Shown: positions 14,484-22,665, counted from the first letter of the stretch. The stretch: DNA of 39,162 bases from DATJSN01 sp035504095 (GCA_035504095.1 DATJSN010000086.1:1-39162); one strand, 5' to 3'. A program made the numbers and translations. Notes: generated by a model not told the origin, from the letters alone.

Positions 14484-15509
14484 CGGGCGCGCTTTATGGT
14501 CGCGGAGCAACTTCTCCTGCTCGGCGAGTTCCATATCATAATCGAGCATCATGCGGGCCAGTTCTTTAAAGCCCACTTTCGGCTGCCAGCCTAATACACG
14601 CTTCGCTTTGGAGGGATCGCCCAATAAAAGATCCACCTCAGCCGGGCGGAAATAGCGCGGATCGACCTTAACGAATTTGGCCCAATCCAGATCCAGCATT
14701 CCAAAACAAAGTTCGATCCATTCTTTAACGCTATGCGTTTCACCCGTGGCGATGACAAAGTCCTCCGGCTGATTTTGCTGGAGCATCAGCCACATAGCTT
14801 CGACATAATCACCAGCGAACCCCCAGTCGCGCTTAGCTTCGAGATTGCCCATGTACAAAGCATCCTGCAAGCCGAGCTTGATGCGCGTCGCGGCGCGTGT
14901 GACCTTGCGCGTCACGAAAGTTTCACCGCGCCGTGGCGATTCATGATTAAATAAAATGCCGTTACACGCGAACATACCGTAGGCTTCACGGTAGTTGACG
15001 ACCTGCCAGTAGGAATAAACCTTGGCGCATCCGTAGGGGCTGCGCGGATGAAACGGCGTGGTTTCGGTTTGCGGCGTTTGAAGAACCTTGCCGAACATTT
15101 CGCTCGACGATGCCTGGTAAAAACGGATCGGCAACTGCGCGTCGCGAATGGCCTCAAGCAGCATCAGCGTACCCAGTGCGTCGGTCTGGACGGTATATAC
15201 AGGTTCGTCAAAGCTGACGCGAACATGCGACTGAGCGCCGAGGTTATAGACCTCGTGGGGCTGGGTTTTGGTGAGTATATCCCTCAGACAGGAGGCGTCC
15301 GTCAAATCGCCGTAGTGCAGGCTGAGCCGCCGGCCGCGTTCATGCGGATCCTGATAAATGTGATTCAGGCGTTCGGTGTTGAAGCTGCTGGACCGGCGAA
15401 TCACGCCGTGAACTTCGTATCCCTTGGCGAGCAGAAATTCGGCCAAATATGATCCGTCTTGGCCGGTAACGCCGGTGATTAATGCCCGTTTGGAAGTGGA
15501 CTGATTCAT
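14478..15509 (-). CDS. gmd: GDP-mannose 4,6-dehydratase
   Basis: 343 residues from the ATG at 15509, with gaggag four bases upstream; the open frame extends 17 residues further without support. The enzyme converts GDP-D-mannose to GDP-4-keto-6-deoxymannose, the precursor of GDP-fucose, GDP-rhamnose and GDP-perosamine. It shows the Rossmann motif T-G-V-T-G-Q-D-G-S-Y-L, the family string R-R-S-S-S-F-N-T-E-R-L, S-S-S-E-M-F-G (Glu137), the catalytic Y-x3-K (Tyr159, Lys163) and N-H-E-S-P-R-R-G-E-T-F-V-T-R-K. It probably shares a transcript with the upstream WcaI-like glycosyltransferase for envelope polysaccharide synthesis. A fucose synthase (fcl) is not in the window, so the final sugar is not known. 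Confidence 0.95.
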   Translation of the reverse strand: MNQSTSKRALITGVTGQDGSYLAEFLLAKGYEVHGVIRRSSSFNTERLNHIYQDPHERGRRLSLHYGDLTDASCLRDILTKTQPHEVYNLGAQSHVRVSFDEPVYTVQTDALGTLMLLEAIRDAQLPIRFYQASSSEMFGKVLQTPQTETTPFHPRSPYGCAKVYSYWQVVNYREAYGMFACNGILFNHESPRRGETFVTRKVTRAATRIKLGLQDALYMGNLEAKRDWGFAGDYVEAMWLMLQQNQPEDFVIATGETHSVKEWIELCFGMLDLDWAKFVKVDPRYFRPAEVDLLLGDPSKAKRVLGWQPKVGFKELARMMLDYDMELAEQEKLLRDHKARPH

Positions 15510-15549
15510 AATCTCCTCGTTGTTCAGGACGGCCTGAGAGAACCGGCAA

Positions 15550-15555
15550 AGTATA
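15550..15555 (-). promoter_or_regulatory. Possible -10 element for gmd
   Basis: tatact on the minus strand lies about 40 bases before the gmd start codon. No good -35 hexamer is seen at the right distance; that position abuts the palindrome at 15572-15588. Confidence 0.25.
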
Positions 15556-15571
15556 CTCAATTCTTCGCGGG

Positions 15572-15588
15572 ACAGGCATCTTGCCTGT
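15572..15588. repeat. 17-bp palindromic repeat (copy 2)
   Basis: Identical, on the minus strand, to the repeat at 485-501. It lies in the 97-bp gap between the glycosyltransferase stop and the gmd start. Read in one frame it would again give T-G-K-M-P-V, here followed by P-R-R. Confidence 0.75.
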
Positions 15589-15606
15589 TATCACCAGTTT
15601 CGTGGT

Positions 15607-16857
15607 TTAATTTTGCTGCAAACCCAGCGCCTCCTCCAGGTGCTGGCAAAATCTTGTACAAAGTGCTTTCTGGCTGAAATTTTCACTTAGCAACCGCTGT
15701 GCGTCCCGCCCCATTTGAGCAAGCTGTGCCGGAGGCATATCCACGATCGAACGAATCATGACCACGGCGCCTGGCACATCGCCATGAGCGATTCGCCAAC
15801 CAACGGGATTTTGTTCAAGCAGATCACTGATGTGGCTTGGAGTGGGCCCAAGAAAGAAAATCGGCCGTCCAGCAGCCATGGCGCCATATATTTTGCAGGG
15901 ATGAATGATCCCCACCATGTTTTGACCCAGTGAAACCATGTGTACATCCGCTGCAGGAAGTGAATACCTGATCATTTCCAGCGGCTGGTAAGGCAAAGAG
16001 AGCACATTGGAAAGCTGATGGTCACGGATATATGCGTTCAAATGAGATTTGCCCAGTCCGCCGCCGACAAACACAAATCGAATCCGGGGATCATCGCGAA
16101 ATTTTTCAGCAGCCTGGAGAATAGTGTCCAAAGGATTGGCCGGACTGTGGTTGCCGCTATACATGAAAACAAATTTGTTCTCCAACCCATGTTCGCGCCG
16201 GAATGGATTGGCCGCCGGATCAACCGGTTCCAACACGTGTTCGTGGGGCCAGGGCGGATCTTCATACATTTTCGTTTTAAACTCTCCACGACTCTTGAGG
16301 CGCTGGGCCATAAAACGATCGAGCACAAAAACTGCCGCGGTGTTTTTGAGAATAAAACGATTGACGGATTCCAGCAGTCGATGCAGAAAACCGCCCTGTT
16401 TGATTTTGCCCATGACGATAAGCTGATCGGGATTTAGATCCATCGCCCAATATGCGATCGGTACTCTGCGCAACAGATGCAGCCACGAAGCGGTAAAGCC
16501 GATCATTGGGGGTGACGTACTAAAAAAAATGCCGCCCACACGCCGCGTAAAAAGTCCGATGAAAAAACATTGGATAAGGAAGCTGGCGGTGGCGAAACTT
16601 CTGACAATCAAATTCTTTTTTCCAAAGGAAGTCAGCACCAGACGCCTGACGTCCACGCCCTGCATGTTTTCCCGCCGTGCGTATTTCTTTGAGGCATCCT
16701 CATAACTGCGGCTTGAGGCATAGACGCGAACTCGGTGCCCGCGCGAAGCCATGGCTATGGCGGCATCGGTCATGTGCTGGCCGACTGCGGCCGGATCGGG
16801 CGCGAAGGTCTGGCTGAAAACAAGCAGAAGTTTGCCTTGGGGAGCATTTTCTTTCAC
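15607..16857 (-). CDS. WcaI-like family 4 glycosyltransferase
   Basis: 416 residues from the GTG at 16857; a TTG at 16869 is also possible. The fold is GT-B. The N-terminal domain has L-L-L-V-F-S-Q-T-F-A-P-D-P-A-A-V-G-Q-H-M and R-G-H-R-V-R-V-Y-A-S, and the middle has F-S-T-S-P-P-M-I-G-F-T-A and A-Y-W-A-M-D-L-N-P-D-Q, close to WcaI/WbuB-type enzymes of extracellular polysaccharide synthesis. The C-terminal nucleotide-sugar domain starts near F-V-F-M-Y-S-G-N-H-S-P and includes Y-Q-P-L-E-M-I and C-K-I-Y-G-A-M-A-A-G-R-P-I. The donor sugar is not certain; neighbouring gmd suggests a GDP-mannose-derived sugar. The start codon lies two bases after the stop of a 21-codon leader ORF, so translation is probably coupled. 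Confidence 0.85.
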   Translation of the reverse strand: MKENAPQGKLLLVFSQTFAPDPAAVGQHMTDAAIAMASRGHRVRVYASSRSYEDASKKYARRENMQGVDVRRLVLTSFGKKNLIVRSFATASFLIQCFFIGLFTRRVGGIFFSTSPPMIGFTASWLHLLRRVPIAYWAMDLNPDQLIVMGKIKQGGFLHRLLESVNRFILKNTAAVFVLDRFMAQRLKSRGEFKTKMYEDPPWPHEHVLEPVDPAANPFRREHGLENKFVFMYSGNHSPANPLDTILQAAEKFRDDPRIRFVFVGGGLGKSHLNAYIRDHQLSNVLSLPYQPLEMIRYSLPAADVHMVSLGQNMVGIIHPCKIYGAMAAGRPIFFLGPTPSHISDLLEQNPVGWRIAHGDVPGAVVMIRSIVDMPPAQLAQMGRDAQRLLSENFSQKALCTRFCQHLEEALGLQQN

Positions 16858-16859
16858 GG

Positions 16860-16925
16860 TTAAGACCAACCCTTTGTAGATACCACTGCAGCGATAACGG
16901 ACAAGAATATAGCTTGAGATGACAT
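16860..16925 (-). CDS. 21-residue leader ORF upstream of the glycosyltransferase
   Basis: An ATG at 16925 is preceded by a near-perfect Shine-Dalgarno (aaggagg, five bases away), the strongest ribosome binding site near the glycosyltransferase gene. The frame encodes M-S-S-Q-A-I-F-L-S-V-I-A-A-V-V-S-T-K-G-W-S and stops at 16860, two bases before the GTG of the glycosyltransferase, which has no proper site of its own. The peptide is small and mostly hydrophobic. It may be a translational-coupling leader or a small membrane peptide; a frameshifted true N terminus of the next gene is less likely because that protein already has a full-length glycosyltransferase N terminus. Confidence 0.5.
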   Translation of the reverse strand: MSSQAIFLSVIAAVVSTKGWS

Positions 16926-17431
16926 GAATTCCTCCTTTTATGTGTGCTGACGAGTCTGTAACCCTGCTCCTAAAGAGATAGTGGTGCCTGGGAGTCTATC
17001 GTAGGAAATTCATCACGGCCCCCGCCGACCTCGCTTTGTTTCTTAACGATAATCATTCAGTGTTAGCAATAAATTTGGTATATCCATTAATATAGTTTAT
17101 ATATTGTTAGGATATACTTTTATTTTTTGCTTTTATAAATATTTTACCATTTTCTGGGCGTGGCGCTATTGAAATCTTAATTTATCGTGCTATTATCCGC
17201 CCCTAAGTTACCGGGTTGACAGATAACAGTTCATGTTATCGGTCACCCCATGCCGATGGATGGCTATTAAGCCATGGCGTTTGCCTTTCAAACAGAAAAT
17301 GGATTTTCCTAACAAATGGCAAATCGGCATGTCATAACATAGCGGATCAGTGCGAATGGATTTGTCCGCTGATTTCCGCAGCATTCTAAATTCTTTTTTG
17401 GTTACAACTGCACGGATGTAGGAAGTGCGCC
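16926..17431. other. Long intergenic region with an AT-rich tract and several inverted repeats
   Basis: This divergent space between the glycosyltransferase leader and the porin signals has no convincing gene. Near 16969-17008 an imperfect hairpin (gatag/ctatc core) lies upstream of the leader ORF. Positions 17041-17160 are strongly AT-rich and contain a gataatcatt string. From 17213 onward a dense set of inverted repeats begins. A 76-residue frame on the minus strand (17208-17438) runs through these repeats and resembles no protein I know. Confidence 0.45.
17213..17370. other. Nested inverted repeats, possible structured RNA or regulatory DNA
   Basis: Four pairings are visible. First, a hairpin at 17213-17248 with gataaca/tgttatc around gttca, extended by tgac/gtca and ggt/acc with two mismatches. 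Second, a 9-bp pair catgccgat/atcggcatg (17249-17257 with 17323-17331). Third, inside it, atggct/agccat (17260-17275) and tttgcc/ggcaaa (17280-17285 with 17318-17323). Fourth, agcgga/tccgct (17341-17370). The arrangement resembles a multi-branched fold. No known RNA family is recognised, and neither strand is clearly the transcribed one. Confidence 0.35.
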
Positions 17432-17460
17432 TTGACAAATTACAACGGACAAAATAGAAA
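17432..17460 (+). promoter_or_regulatory. Sigma70-type promoter candidate upstream of the porin gene
   Basis: A perfect -35 ttgaca (17432-17437) is followed, after 17 bases, by tagaaa (17455-17460), matching the -10 consensus at four of six positions. A transcript from here would have an untranslated leader of about 220 bases that includes the inverted repeat at 17504-17546. Confidence 0.45.
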
Positions 17461-17503
17461 GACCAACTGCCCGGTTTATGTTACGTGGTGTTTGTAAAGT
17501 TTA

Positions 17504-17546
17504 GGTCGCCGTTTTTTTAGGCACTAACATGATCTTTGCGGCGACC
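17504..17546. promoter_or_regulatory. 8-bp inverted repeat with a T7 run upstream of the porin gene
   Basis: ggtcgccg and cggcgacc are exact complements 27 bases apart. The site lies about 90-130 bases upstream of the predicted sigma54 start point, a usual distance for an enhancer-binding activator. Within a longer transcript it could instead form a stem with a large loop. Confidence 0.35.
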
Positions 17547-17606
17547 ATGCTGAAAATTGTGCGTGTTTTTTGCAGTGCGGTTTAGAATTGACCACTTAAA
17601 AGGCAC

Positions 17607-17621
17607 TGGCACGTAATTTGC
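17607..17621 (+). promoter_or_regulatory. Sigma54 (-24/-12) promoter for the porin gene
   Basis: tggcacg, four bases, then ttgc matches the RpoN consensus tggcacg-N4-ttgc(a/t) at every core position, with the invariant GG and GC pairs separated by the required 10 bases. Transcription would begin near 17633, giving a 55-base leader that contains the aaggag ribosome binding site. Such promoters need an ATP-dependent activator. Confidence 0.65.
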
Positions 17622-17688
17622 GGAGTAGCAGCAGTCGCGGCGTAGAGCGTAATTTACGTTTTCAGACTGTATTTGTAAGGAGAAAGTT

Positions 17689-19191
17689 ATGAAGAAGCAC
17701 CAAATGGAAGTTTCCCTAGCCGTTGCCGCTCTACTGGCGGTCGCGGGGGTGGTCAGGGCGGATACAACGAACACCGCCGACCAAACAAGTGATGTATCCA
17801 ATCTCGGTAATGTTTCTCTGGCTCTGACTCCTAGCACCACCAACCAAGCGAATGACCCGTCGAATCTCAGCACCGCTTACATGCAAGCCACGACACAAGA
17901 TACGCATCCGGCACTTATGTATGGTTTGGACCAAGTCAACGCAGGCAATACAACCGTTGGCGATTGGCTACAAAGTCTTAACATTAACATCACCGGTTAT
18001 GCTGACGTAGGCTATACGGCGGATTTGAGCGGCAGGAACACCACGACGGCCGGCGGGACTATTCCCGGCCGGGTTTTTGACTCTAATTATGGCAACCATG
18101 TCGACCTGAACCAACTTGAGCTGGAAATCTCCCGCAGCATTAATTTCACTGACCCCGGTTTCCGCAATCGCGGTTGGGATATCGGCGGCACGGCTGAATT
18201 TCTTTACGGCTACGACCCTGACTTTATCCAAACCAATGGTTGGAATTTCTATCACGCGTGGGTCAACAACATTAACACCTACCCGCTATATCAATTTCAA
18301 GTTGAACAACTCTTCGGTCAAATCGCGATTCCCGTCGGGGATAAAGGCGCTTTGCAGGTCGAGGCTGGTAAGTTTGATACTTTGCTGGGCTATGAAGTCA
18401 TTGATGCAACCGGCAACCTTTTTTATTCACACAGTTTCATATTCAACTACTCGGCACCGTTTACCAACACCGGCGCTTTGATCGAGTATGATCCGGATGC
18501 CACAACAAATATGTGGACATTCACGCTCGGCCCAGTTTGGGGCTGGAATCAAACGGCCCAGTTCCTGAACTCAGCGGTGAACTTCATGGGTCAGGTGGCA
18601 TATACGCCGAACTCTGAATGGAACTTTATAGTAAACGATATTGTCGGCCCACCGTACGGTGGTACAGATGTAGAAGGTGTGAGCCACAGCGATACGGCAC
18701 ACTACTCGAATGTGCTCGATTTCCTCACCCACTATACTCCCGCATGGAACACCAACCTGAGCTTCGGCAACGAAACGGTCTGGGGTTATGGTTATGACGG
18801 CGATGCAAACAATCTGGGCGGCGGGTACGCCAACACATGGCCATCACCGACTACCCCATTTGGTACTCCCGGCGGAAGTGTTAACTGGTTTGGCACTGCC
18901 TTTTATGAAAGCTATGTCATTAACAGCTACCTCACCTGGAATAACCGTCAAGAGTATTACTATGATGGCTTCAATTTTTCCACGGGTCTTGCGCCCGTCG
19001 GCAGCAGTAGTGAGCTTAGCCTTGGCGAGTTTACCACAGGCCTGAAGATTACGCCGATGCCCAACAGCAACCTCGGCCAACACCTGTATTTACGACCTGA
19101 ATTACGGGCGGACCTGGCTGATCACGGTGTTCTTACCAACGGTAAGCACTATCAGACCACCGCGGCCATGGATGTGATCTACCAATTCTGA
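17689..19191 (+). CDS. Outer membrane beta-barrel porin (BBP2/OmpL-like)
   Basis: 500 residues; the ATG is preceded by aaggag at ideal spacing. A signal peptide of about 25 residues (M-K-K-H ... V-V-R-A, then D-T-T) is followed by a polar Thr/Asn/Ser-rich stretch to about residue 95. The rest alternates aromatic and polar residues, as in transmembrane beta strands, beginning with I-N-I-T-G-Y-A-D-V-G-Y-T-A-D-L and V-D-L-N-Q-L-E-L-E-I-S-R. The protein ends in A-A-M-D-V-I-Y-Q-F, with the terminal Phe typical of Bam substrates. It probably forms a diffusion pore for small solutes; specificity cannot be read. It is a single-gene unit with its own promoter signals and terminator. BamA, Skp and a SurA-like protein encoded at the right end of the window could assemble it. 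Confidence 0.8.
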   Translation: MKKHQMEVSLAVAALLAVAGVVRADTTNTADQTSDVSNLGNVSLALTPSTTNQANDPSNLSTAYMQATTQDTHPALMYGLDQVNAGNTTVGDWLQSLNINITGYADVGYTADLSGRNTTTAGGTIPGRVFDSNYGNHVDLNQLELEISRSINFTDPGFRNRGWDIGGTAEFLYGYDPDFIQTNGWNFYHAWVNNINTYPLYQFQVEQLFGQIAIPVGDKGALQVEAGKFDTLLGYEVIDATGNLFYSHSFIFNYSAPFTNTGALIEYDPDATTNMWTFTLGPVWGWNQTAQFLNSAVNFMGQVAYTPNSEWNFIVNDIVGPPYGGTDVEGVSHSDTAHYSNVLDFLTHYTPAWNTNLSFGNETVWGYGYDGDANNLGGGYANTWPSPTTPFGTPGGSVNWFGTAFYESYVINSYLTWNNRQEYYYDGFNFSTGLAPVGSSSELSLGEFTTGLKITPMPNSNLGQHLYLRPELRADLADHGVLTNGKHYQTTAAMDVIYQF

Positions 19192-19230
19192 TTGTGATTG
19201 GTGCCAAAGGTTGTTCTGACGGAAAATTTC

Positions 19231-19265
19231 AAGGGCGGTGAAATAAAAACTCACCGCCCTTTTTT
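19231..19265 (+). terminator. Intrinsic terminator of the porin gene
   Basis: A perfect 11-bp stem (aagggcggtga with tcaccgccctt) and a 9-base loop are followed by a T-run. It lies 40 bases after the porin stop codon. On the minus strand the hairpin is not followed by a proper T-run. Confidence 0.92.
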
Positions 19266-19295
19266 CGCGCCTATCTGTAAAGAGTTTTTCACAAC

Positions 19296-21215
19296 TTATT
19301 GAGCAGCAACCCTTGTAGTTGCCGCTGCAAGCTCACTGGCAACCTGATTGGCCTGAGATATTTGCCCGGCATCTTTGAGTTTTTGGGCAAGCATCGATCC
19401 AACCTGATACCAGTTGCTTTCTTCCACAAAAATCGCCGCCATTTGCGGGGGTGGTACAATTTTCGCCCAGGCTTGTTCATACAAAGTTACCACCCGGTCC
19501 TGGTTGCCCTCTTTGATGAGAATTTGTTCTGCTTTCTGGAGCGCATCGATGACATACGGCCCGGCGTTGGCATATTGATTAACAACGTCCAACAAACATT
19601 CTCCGGCATTTTGGTCATTGCCCGCTTTTTCCCACATATCCGCCTGATACATGCGCACACACGCCGCCAGATCGAATCTTTTTTCCGAGAATATAGTGTA
19701 CATGCGGTTCCATAATTCATTTTGCTGATTCACATCGGAAACGGTCTGAACCATCGGGGTTAGTATGTCCATGGCAAATTCCGGATAACGAGAGCCGCAG
19801 AGCTGCATCAAGTTATCCGCCCAATCATATTTTTGCCGGAGGGAAAGCTTTCCCTGTGAAGCCAGGTATCGCACAACATCCCATGCTCCGGCATATCCAT
19901 TGCACTGCTCCACGGCACTCCACAGGAAGTCCAGTTCAGTTTCAGTGCTCAACTGCCGTGGATTTTGCCTTATGCCGATGATGTTCGCCGGCGGTTGGTC
20001 CGGGGTGAAGGAAAGAGCTCCGAAGTCGGTCGCGATCAGTCGAATGGCCGCGTCGGTCAGCGCGACAGCATTCTGACGCTGCCGTTGCGTTGTTCCTATA
20101 AGCTGGGCCGAGAGCGATATAAATGAGTCCGGCACCACTTGCCGCGACAGCGGATCAATCACCCTTCCGATGACGCCCTGATACTCGGCATATCGACCAA
20201 TGGTAAAGTTCCACCATCCTCGCCCCTGGTCAGCTTCCAAAAACCCAACCCATGCGTGGCCCGTAACGCTTGAAATTCCGGTATCGTAAGAGGTGGGAAC
20301 GCCGATGGCTTTGCCCACCTCCGAGGCAAAAAAGGCCTGATCCGCGCACACGCCGCCATATTGATAGATGTTCGGCAGAGTATAGCCAACCTGATCGACT
20401 TTTTTGGTCGCGTCGAAATACAACACATTTTCATCGTACTTAATGCTGAAAAACAATTGCCCCACAAGGGGATTGCCGTGAAAATGATCCAGAGCCCACT
20501 GCAGATCCTGAATGCTGGAGTGCGAGTCAACGACGTAAACCAGAAGTTCCGCCGGCATATCACGGATGCCGAAAAACATGCGGTCCTGATTATTCACATA
20601 AAATTTAAATAGCGCAACGGGGTCTGCCGACTGGACATGATTTTCATTAATATCCACTCCAAGAGGCTGGTATAGAACCGCGCAGATAGCGGCGGTCAGA
20701 TCTGGATATTCCGCAGGCTCGGATCCCAATTCATGATGCATCCTGTAAAGCAGGTTATAAATGTCGGGAACATTCTGTTTGTCGGGTTCCACCAGAATCG
20801 CCAACGTCGCGGCTAATTCGCGATTAGCCAGAAGGTAATTAAGCAAGTCCATGCGGTGTGATGCGTCCTGGACCTGTCCAAGTCCGCTGATCAGCCGGAA
20901 GGTTAGGTCCACTTCGCTGAGTGCATTGATATCGTCGTCGTCAACCCAGGCGATGGCCTGCTGAAATAACTGGTCCAGGGAATTTTCAGCGCCGACAAAA
21001 TCGCCGGTTTCCTGGAGATTTTTGAGGATCGTTTCAGTTTGTTCGTGGATATAGGTCGAGTAAGGCTCCGACCTTAGCTGCACGGATGGTTGCGGCGTTG
21101 TGAGCGTTTGTGCGTCAGCCCCTGCGGATCCGGATAACCCAAAATCCAAGCCAAGGGTTCCCAAACCAACGGCTAAAAACAGCGCGACAAACCGCCATCT
21201 CTTCCGCTGCTTCAT
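19296..21215 (-). CDS. Exported transglutaminase-like protein
   Basis: 639 residues from the ATG at 21215 (agagg upstream). A basic N terminus and hydrophobic core (F-V-A-L-F-L-A-V-G-L-G) with an A-G-A-D-A site near residue 35 indicate export. The centre has Y-Q-Y-G-G-V-C-A-D-Q-A-F-F-A-S-E-V-G-K-A-I-G-V-P-T with Cys290, then T-G-H-A-W-V-G-F-L with His320 and W-W-N-F near 335. This Cys-His layout is that of transglutaminase-like cysteine proteases and amidases, with the third residue possibly Asn337. Helical, TPR-like repeats surround the core. The substrate is unknown: peptide cleavage or crosslinking in the periplasm is an inference. It ends convergently with the porin gene and may share a transcript with aroA upstream, 82 bp away. 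Confidence 0.65.
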   Translation of the reverse strand: MKQRKRWRFVALFLAVGLGTLGLDFGLSGSAGADAQTLTTPQPSVQLRSEPYSTYIHEQTETILKNLQETGDFVGAENSLDQLFQQAIAWVDDDDINALSEVDLTFRLISGLGQVQDASHRMDLLNYLLANRELAATLAILVEPDKQNVPDIYNLLYRMHHELGSEPAEYPDLTAAICAVLYQPLGVDINENHVQSADPVALFKFYVNNQDRMFFGIRDMPAELLVYVVDSHSSIQDLQWALDHFHGNPLVGQLFFSIKYDENVLYFDATKKVDQVGYTLPNIYQYGGVCADQAFFASEVGKAIGVPTSYDTGISSVTGHAWVGFLEADQGRGWWNFTIGRYAEYQGVIGRVIDPLSRQVVPDSFISLSAQLIGTTQRQRQNAVALTDAAIRLIATDFGALSFTPDQPPANIIGIRQNPRQLSTETELDFLWSAVEQCNGYAGAWDVVRYLASQGKLSLRQKYDWADNLMQLCGSRYPEFAMDILTPMVQTVSDVNQQNELWNRMYTIFSEKRFDLAACVRMYQADMWEKAGNDQNAGECLLDVVNQYANAGPYVIDALQKAEQILIKEGNQDRVVTLYEQAWAKIVPPPQMAAIFVEESNWYQVGSMLAQKLKDAGQISQANQVASELAAATTRVAAQ

Positions 21216-21297
21216 CTACAACCTCTGCCGTCGTTTGTGATATCGGGCGTCGTTTTGAAACCTTCATCCATTTTATCAACAGAACCAGGGTTTTTCT

Positions 21298-22632
21298 TCA
21301 TAGAATCCCATGAAGCCCGACAGCCGCAAAAAAATCCCTGAAAAACTCCGGATACGTTTTTGCCGTACACCCCGGATTTTCAATTTCCACACCGTCCACT
21401 CTCAATCCCGCCACGGCGAAGGCCATAGCCATGCGATGATCGTTATATGTGCTGATGCGTGCCGGCACGACTTTGCTCGGAGGAATAATACAGATACCAT
21501 CGCCAGTCGTAGCGGCCTGGGCGCCGAGTTTTCGCAATTCGGTTTCCAGCGCTGCAAGCCGATCTGTTTCCTTCACACGTAAGTTTCCCACATTGAAAAT
21601 GCGCGTTGGTCCTTGAGCGAATAGCGCCACAACCGCCAGCGTCTGCACCATATCGGGAACAGCATTCATGTTGATTGACAAACCCGAGAGCTTCGCCGGC
21701 CCCTTAAGATGAATCTCATCCGCATGCAACACCAGTTCTGCACCCATCTGGTGAAGTATGTCCGCAAATAAGACGTCTCCCTGCAGTGAATTTCGCCCCA
21801 ATCCCTTAACAACCACGGTGGCGCCGGGCGTAAGAGCAGTCGCGGCAAGAAAATAACTGGCGTTGCTGGCATCCGGCTCAATGGCATAATTCCGAGCCTT
21901 ATATGTAGTGGGAGCCGGTATGCGGATTGTACGCAAAGCTTCCGCGGATTTGGGGTCGGCGACTGTTGTGGTACTCACGCCAAACTGTTCCATCATGGCC
22001 AGCGTCATTCTTACATAAGGCTCACTGGTCACCGGCCCCTCCAAAATTACGTCCACCGGGCAACGTGCCAGCGGCGCGGCCATAAGCACCGCCGATATAA
22101 ACTGGCTGCTCTGCACATCCGCAAACCGGCACTTTCCGCCAGTCAAACCCGTACCTCCAGCTTGCAGCGGTGGAAAACCCGGGCTGCCCAGCCATTTCAC
22201 ATTGCCGCCCAAAGCTTGAAGGGCCGAGGCCAGTTCGCCGATTGGCCGCTGCCTCATGCGCTCCACGCCATCGAGTGTGTATGTGCCCGGGCTGCCGGTG
22301 CATATCGCCGTCAAAAATCGTATTGTTGTGCCGGAATTGCCGCAGAACAATTCGCATCCTGCCGTGGGAATCCGCCCCGCGTTGCCATGAATCTGTACGC
22401 TCTGTGCTGCGGCGTCTACGGCAAGGTCAAAACCGAGCCGCTTTAAGGCATCGACCATCAATTGCGTGTCCTGGGCGAATAAAACGTTGGTCAGAGTGCT
22501 TGTTCCGTCGGCCAAGGCGGCCAAGGGCAACGCCCGATTGGTGATGCTTTTACTGCCTGGAATGTGCAAAACAGCATGAAAGGGTTGCCGCAGGGCTGGA
22601 ATGCGAATCACTGATGGAAGATTTTCAGACAT
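21298..22632 (-). CDS. aroA: 3-phosphoshikimate 1-carboxyvinyltransferase (EPSP synthase)
   Basis: 444 residues from the ATG at 22632 (a TTG lies just before it). It joins PEP to shikimate-3-phosphate, the sixth step of the shikimate pathway. It has P-G-S-K-S-I-T-N-R-A-L (substrate-binding Lys, Ser, Arg), G-N-S-G-T-T-I-R-F-L, S-S-Q-F-I-S-A-V-L-M-A-A-P, E-P-D-A-S-N-A-S-Y-F, L-R-V-K-E-T-D-R-L and D-H-R-M-A-M-A-F-A-V-A-G-L, all in family order, and the usual length. No other shikimate gene is nearby, and the genes on either side are exported proteins of unknown role. The start lies 34 bp after the stop of the upstream repeat-protein gene, so the two may be co-transcribed. The ribosome binding site is weak. 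Confidence 0.95.
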   Translation of the reverse strand: MSENLPSVIRIPALRQPFHAVLHIPGSKSITNRALPLAALADGTSTLTNVLFAQDTQLMVDALKRLGFDLAVDAAAQSVQIHGNAGRIPTAGCELFCGNSGTTIRFLTAICTGSPGTYTLDGVERMRQRPIGELASALQALGGNVKWLGSPGFPPLQAGGTGLTGGKCRFADVQSSQFISAVLMAAPLARCPVDVILEGPVTSEPYVRMTLAMMEQFGVSTTTVADPKSAEALRTIRIPAPTTYKARNYAIEPDASNASYFLAATALTPGATVVVKGLGRNSLQGDVLFADILHQMGAELVLHADEIHLKGPAKLSGLSINMNAVPDMVQTLAVVALFAQGPTRIFNVGNLRVKETDRLAALETELRKLGAQAATTGDGICIIPPSKVVPARISTYNDHRMAMAFAVAGLRVDGVEIENPGCTAKTYPEFFRDFFAAVGLHGIL

Positions 22633-22665
22633 CAATGGGCCGCCGGTTGTATGTTCGCAGCATGC

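Noticed and set aside
17048..17057. gataatcatt as a Fur box
   Set aside because: Only about half of the 19-bp Fur consensus is present, and the region is AT-rich enough for chance matches.
17208..17438. A 76-codon minus-strand frame in the gap before the porin gene
   Set aside because: It runs through a series of inverted repeats, has no convincing ribosome binding site and resembles no family I know.
17517..17873. A 118-codon minus-strand frame across the porin start
   Set aside because: It overlaps the porin signal peptide, ribosome binding site and sigma54 promoter, all of which have better support.
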